Part shown: in pieces, positions 62,127 to 64,000 of the stretch | Numbering within the stretch: position 1 is the stretch's first letter | Layout: each line of letters opens with the position of its first letter | DNA from: Marixanthomonas ophiurae | GTDB lineage: Bacteria > Bacteroidota > Bacteroidia > Flavobacteriales > Flavobacteriaceae | Length of the DNA stretch: 64,000 bases | Assembly (NCBI RefSeq): GCF_003413745.1 | Contig: NZ_QVID01000002.1 | Location: 496,001 to 560,000, forward strand | Direction of reading: 5' to 3' | Translations under genes and position numbers: made by a program | The notes under the pieces: generated by a model | Database searches by the model: none | Told to the model about the DNA's origin: nothing | The model's input: the letters and a program-made list of their open reading frames with translations, nothing else

Positions 62127-62627
62127 TTAGAATTGGTAGCGAACACCTAATGCAATGTCGAAATCTACATCGTCATTGTAGTCGCCAAATCCAAATTCAG
62201 GTCTAAAGTCTAATGATAATAATAATGGAATATCAAAATTATATTCAATACCAATATCACCAGCTAGAAATACATAGGTTTCGGTATCATCAAACCTATC
62301 ATCATCATTGTCAAAAAAGTCATCATCAAAATCTACTTGAGCAATACCAGCACCTGGACCAGCATACCAATTAAAGCCGCCGTCAATATTCCATACCCAT
62401 TGGTATATACCTACGAGCTTATAAGCATCAAAATTATTATTGCTTCTCCAGCCTAAACCAAACTCAAGGCGGTTATTATCTCCTACAGCACGTTGGTAAT
62501 TTATTTCGGTACCAAAACCATCACTGTCACCAAGGCGTAGTCCAATTGCGTTATCTGCAATTTCTTGTGCTTGTGCACTAAAAGAAAAGGCTCCAATAGC
62601 TATTAAAATCAATACTAATTTTTTCAT
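62127..62627 (-). CDS. Small outer-membrane beta-barrel protein
   Basis: A 166-residue exported barrel (signal peptide ending FSAQAQ). Strands read NAIGLRLGDSDGFGTEINYQ, RLEFGLGWRSNNNFDAYKLV, WYAGPGAGIA and the last FDIALGVRYQF ends in Phe. An acidic loop (DDDFFDNDDDRFDDTE) faces outward. It resembles the barrel genes at 14-16 kb but lacks their LDYINVP core, so it is a separate subfamily. A CAAATGTA at 62656-62663 is a likely -7 (minus strand TACATTTG). Confidence 0.8.
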   Translation of the reverse strand: MKKLVLILIAIGAFSFSAQAQEIADNAIGLRLGDSDGFGTEINYQRAVGDNNRLEFGLGWRSNNNFDAYKLVGIYQWVWNIDGGFNWYAGPGAGIAQVDFDDDFFDNDDDRFDDTETYVFLAGDIGIEYNFDIPLLLSLDFRPEFGFGDYNDDVDFDIALGVRYQF

Positions 62628-62655
62628 AATTGTTGTTTTATGTTTGTTAACTAAG

Positions 62656-62683
62656 CAAATGTAGGTTGATTATATACACGTAT
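62656..62683 (-). promoter_or_regulatory. Promoter region of the barrel gene with ACACGTAT half-site
   Basis: TACATTTG (minus, 62656-62663) fits TAnnTTTG. ACACGTAT at 62676-62683 repeats the half-site found in the OmpA-family promoter. Confidence 0.4.
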
Positions 62684-62771
62684 GTGTTAACGCGTTCCTA
62701 ACTTTAAAAGTGTATTTTAGAAAGTTTTGTTAAAGAAGAAACACTCGTTTTTTTACATTTACATAAATACT

Positions 62772-64000
62772 ATGAAAAAAGAGTTTGCTTATTTTACGGC
62801 CATTTTTGAAGGCGATTTTTACTATGATGATCTTCATAAATCAATTTATGCTACAGATGCTTCGGTGTATCGTAAACTTCCGCTAGCAGTGGCTTTTCCT
62901 AAAACGGAATACGCGATTCAACAATTAATTGAATTTGCTCAAAAAAATAATACATCACTTATTCCACGAACAGCCGGAACCTCATTAGCAGGGCAATGTG
63001 TGGGCGATGGAATTGTCGTAGATGTTTCTAAATATTTTACTAATATCATTTCTGTTGATATCCAGAATAAAGCGGTAACCGTGCAACCGGGTGTTATTCG
63101 TGATGAATTAAATACTTATTTAAAGGAATACGACTTGTTTTTTGGGCCTAATACGTCAACATCCAATCGATGTATGATTGGCGGAATGGTAGGTAATAAC
63201 AGTAGCGGTACAACATCGATTCAATACGGAGTAACACGTGATAAAGTGTTGCAGTTAAAAACGATTCTGGCAAATGGTGAAAGGTCAGTCTTTAATTCAA
63301 TATCTAAAGAGAGATTTCTTCAGAAAACAAAAGAAAATACATTTGAAGGGGCAATTTATAAAACAATATATGCTGAATTAGCTTCAGAAGCAACTCGGAC
63401 TGAAATCAAAAGCCAATTTCCAAAAGCTGAAATACACCGTAGAAACACAGGATATGCAGTCGATGCATTAATCGATACCGAACTATTTGATGAGAATTCA
63501 GAGGAAAAGATAAACCTTTGTAAACTACTCTGCGGAAGTGAAGGAACCCTTGCCTTTACTACCGAAATCACGCTTCAGTTAGATGATTTACCGCCTCAAT
63601 ACACTGCCATGGTGGTGTCGCAATACAAAAGTCTGGAAAATTGTTTAAATGACGTTTCCGTAGCGATGCAGCACAATTTGCATACCTGCGAAATGATGGA
63701 CGATGTAATTTTGAATTGCACCAAAGACAGTAAAAAATATGAATCCTATCGCTTTTTCGTAGAAGGCGAACCTAAAGCCTTGCTACTGCTTGAATTAAAA
63801 GCTGATACAGTTAAAGATCTGGAACGCCAAACGGAGGCTTTGTTGCTTTCTCTTTCCACTTCAGGTTTAAGTTATACGATGCCTGTTTTAAAAGGGGGTG
63901 AAATCAATATGGCATTGGAGCTTCGAAAGGCAGGACTCGGACTCTTAGGCAATATGGTGGGCGACAAAAAAGCCGTGGCCTGTATTGAGGATACAGCAGT
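62772..64000 (+). CDS. FAD-linked oxidase (YdiJ/GlcD-like), 5' part only
   Basis: An open frame from ATG 62772 runs off the end after 409 codons. It starts MKKEFAYFTAIFEGDF. The FAD-binding PCMH domain is clear: LAVAFPKTEYAIQQLIEFA, PRTAGTSLAGQCVGDGIVVD and MIGGMVGNNSSGTTSIQYG. The last residues, RKAGLGLLGNMVGDKKAVAC, are typical of the large class that continues into a C-terminal Fe-S (CCG) domain. Such proteins oxidise 2-hydroxy acids such as D-lactate. I infer the Fe-S half lies beyond the window. Confidence 0.87.
   Translation, partial: MKKEFAYFTAIFEGDFYYDDLHKSIYATDASVYRKLPLAVAFPKTEYAIQQLIEFAQKNNTSLIPRTAGTSLAGQCVGDGIVVDVSKYFTNIISVDIQNKAVTVQPGVIRDELNTYLKEYDLFFGPNTSTSNRCMIGGMVGNNSSGTTSIQYGVTRDKVLQLKTILANGERSVFNSISKERFLQKTKENTFEGAIYKTIYAELASEATRTEIKSQFPKAEIHRRNTGYAVDALIDTELFDENSEEKINLCKLLCGSEGTLAFTTEITLQLDDLPPQYTAMVVSQYKSLENCLNDVSVAMQHNLHTCEMMDDVILNCTKDSKKYESYRFFVEGEPKALLLLELKADTVKDLERQTEALLLSLSTSGLSYTMPVLKGGEINMALELRKAGLGLLGNMVGDKKAVACIEDTA

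Noticed and set aside
1-64000. CRISPR arrays, tRNA or rRNA genes
   Set aside because: No regularly spaced direct repeats and no recognisable tRNA arms or rRNA segments were seen on either strand by eye.

Overview
The window comes from a low-GC Bacteroidota chromosome, almost certainly family Flavobacteriaceae. The evidence is a T9SS cargo protein with a C-terminal sorting domain, a porQ-cmk-rpsA block, a short primary sigma factor of 288 residues, a bacillithiol glycosyltransferase (bshA), several small families seen mainly in Flavobacteria, and promoters of the TTTG / TAnnTTTG type. Genes are dense on both strands. I see no prophage, insertion sequence, CRISPR array, rRNA or tRNA, and no gap above 300 bases without a gene or a described element.

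Layout. 1-5.2 kb: the end of a DUF2752 gene, a T9SS cargo protein, an Smr-domain protein, a calcium-binding lipoprotein and a cysteine desulfurase. 5.0-9.4 kb: a minus-strand operon of an M23 peptidase, a TonB-dependent receptor (TTG start) and a small membrane protein. 9.5-11.9 kb: a coiled-coil protein, zapA, a 6S-like RNA and rny, linking cell division with RNA metabolism. 12-17.3 kb: an aldo/keto reductase, xerD, three tandem outer-membrane barrel paralogues, aroQ and an ATP-pyrophosphatase. 17.3-20.4 kb: lpdA, two msrB genes (cytoplasmic and lipoprotein), and a collagen-like lipoprotein with a truncated duplicate of its own 3' end. 20.5-22.7 kb: an M48 lipoprotein and an MFS transporter broken by one in-frame TGA. 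22.8-25.8 kb: an ECF sigma / membrane anti-sigma-like / two auto-adhesin-like exported proteins operon. 26-32.5 kb: lon, porQ, cmk and rpsA; rpsA has a strong promoter and a leader with two hairpins whose loops are complementary.

32.5-42.6 kb: an aldehyde dehydrogenase, a large BNR-propeller protein, a DUF72 protein, a thioesterase, an EEP-family hydrolase, an MscS channel and a DUF3817 protein. 42.6-50.4 kb: an M16 peptidase, a second MscS channel, a VanX-like dipeptidase, an SDR, a small STAS-like protein, an OmpA-family lipoprotein and a third MscS channel. 50.4-64 kb: an SLC13 permease, rpoD, an aldo/keto reductase, several small flavobacterial families, a GH3/beta-lactamase-fold fusion, bshA, a PrcB-like lipoprotein, an M19 dipeptidase, an outer-membrane barrel and the start of an FAD-linked oxidase that runs off the end.

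Most of this is housekeeping and envelope biology. The parts worth a second look are non-coding or broken: the 6S-like RNA, the rpsA leader, a dispersed 43-nt hairpin repeat in which the two copies show compensatory base changes, a hairpin just ahead of lon, a palindrome in the ompA-family promoter, the TGA-interrupted transporter and the duplicated lipoprotein tail.
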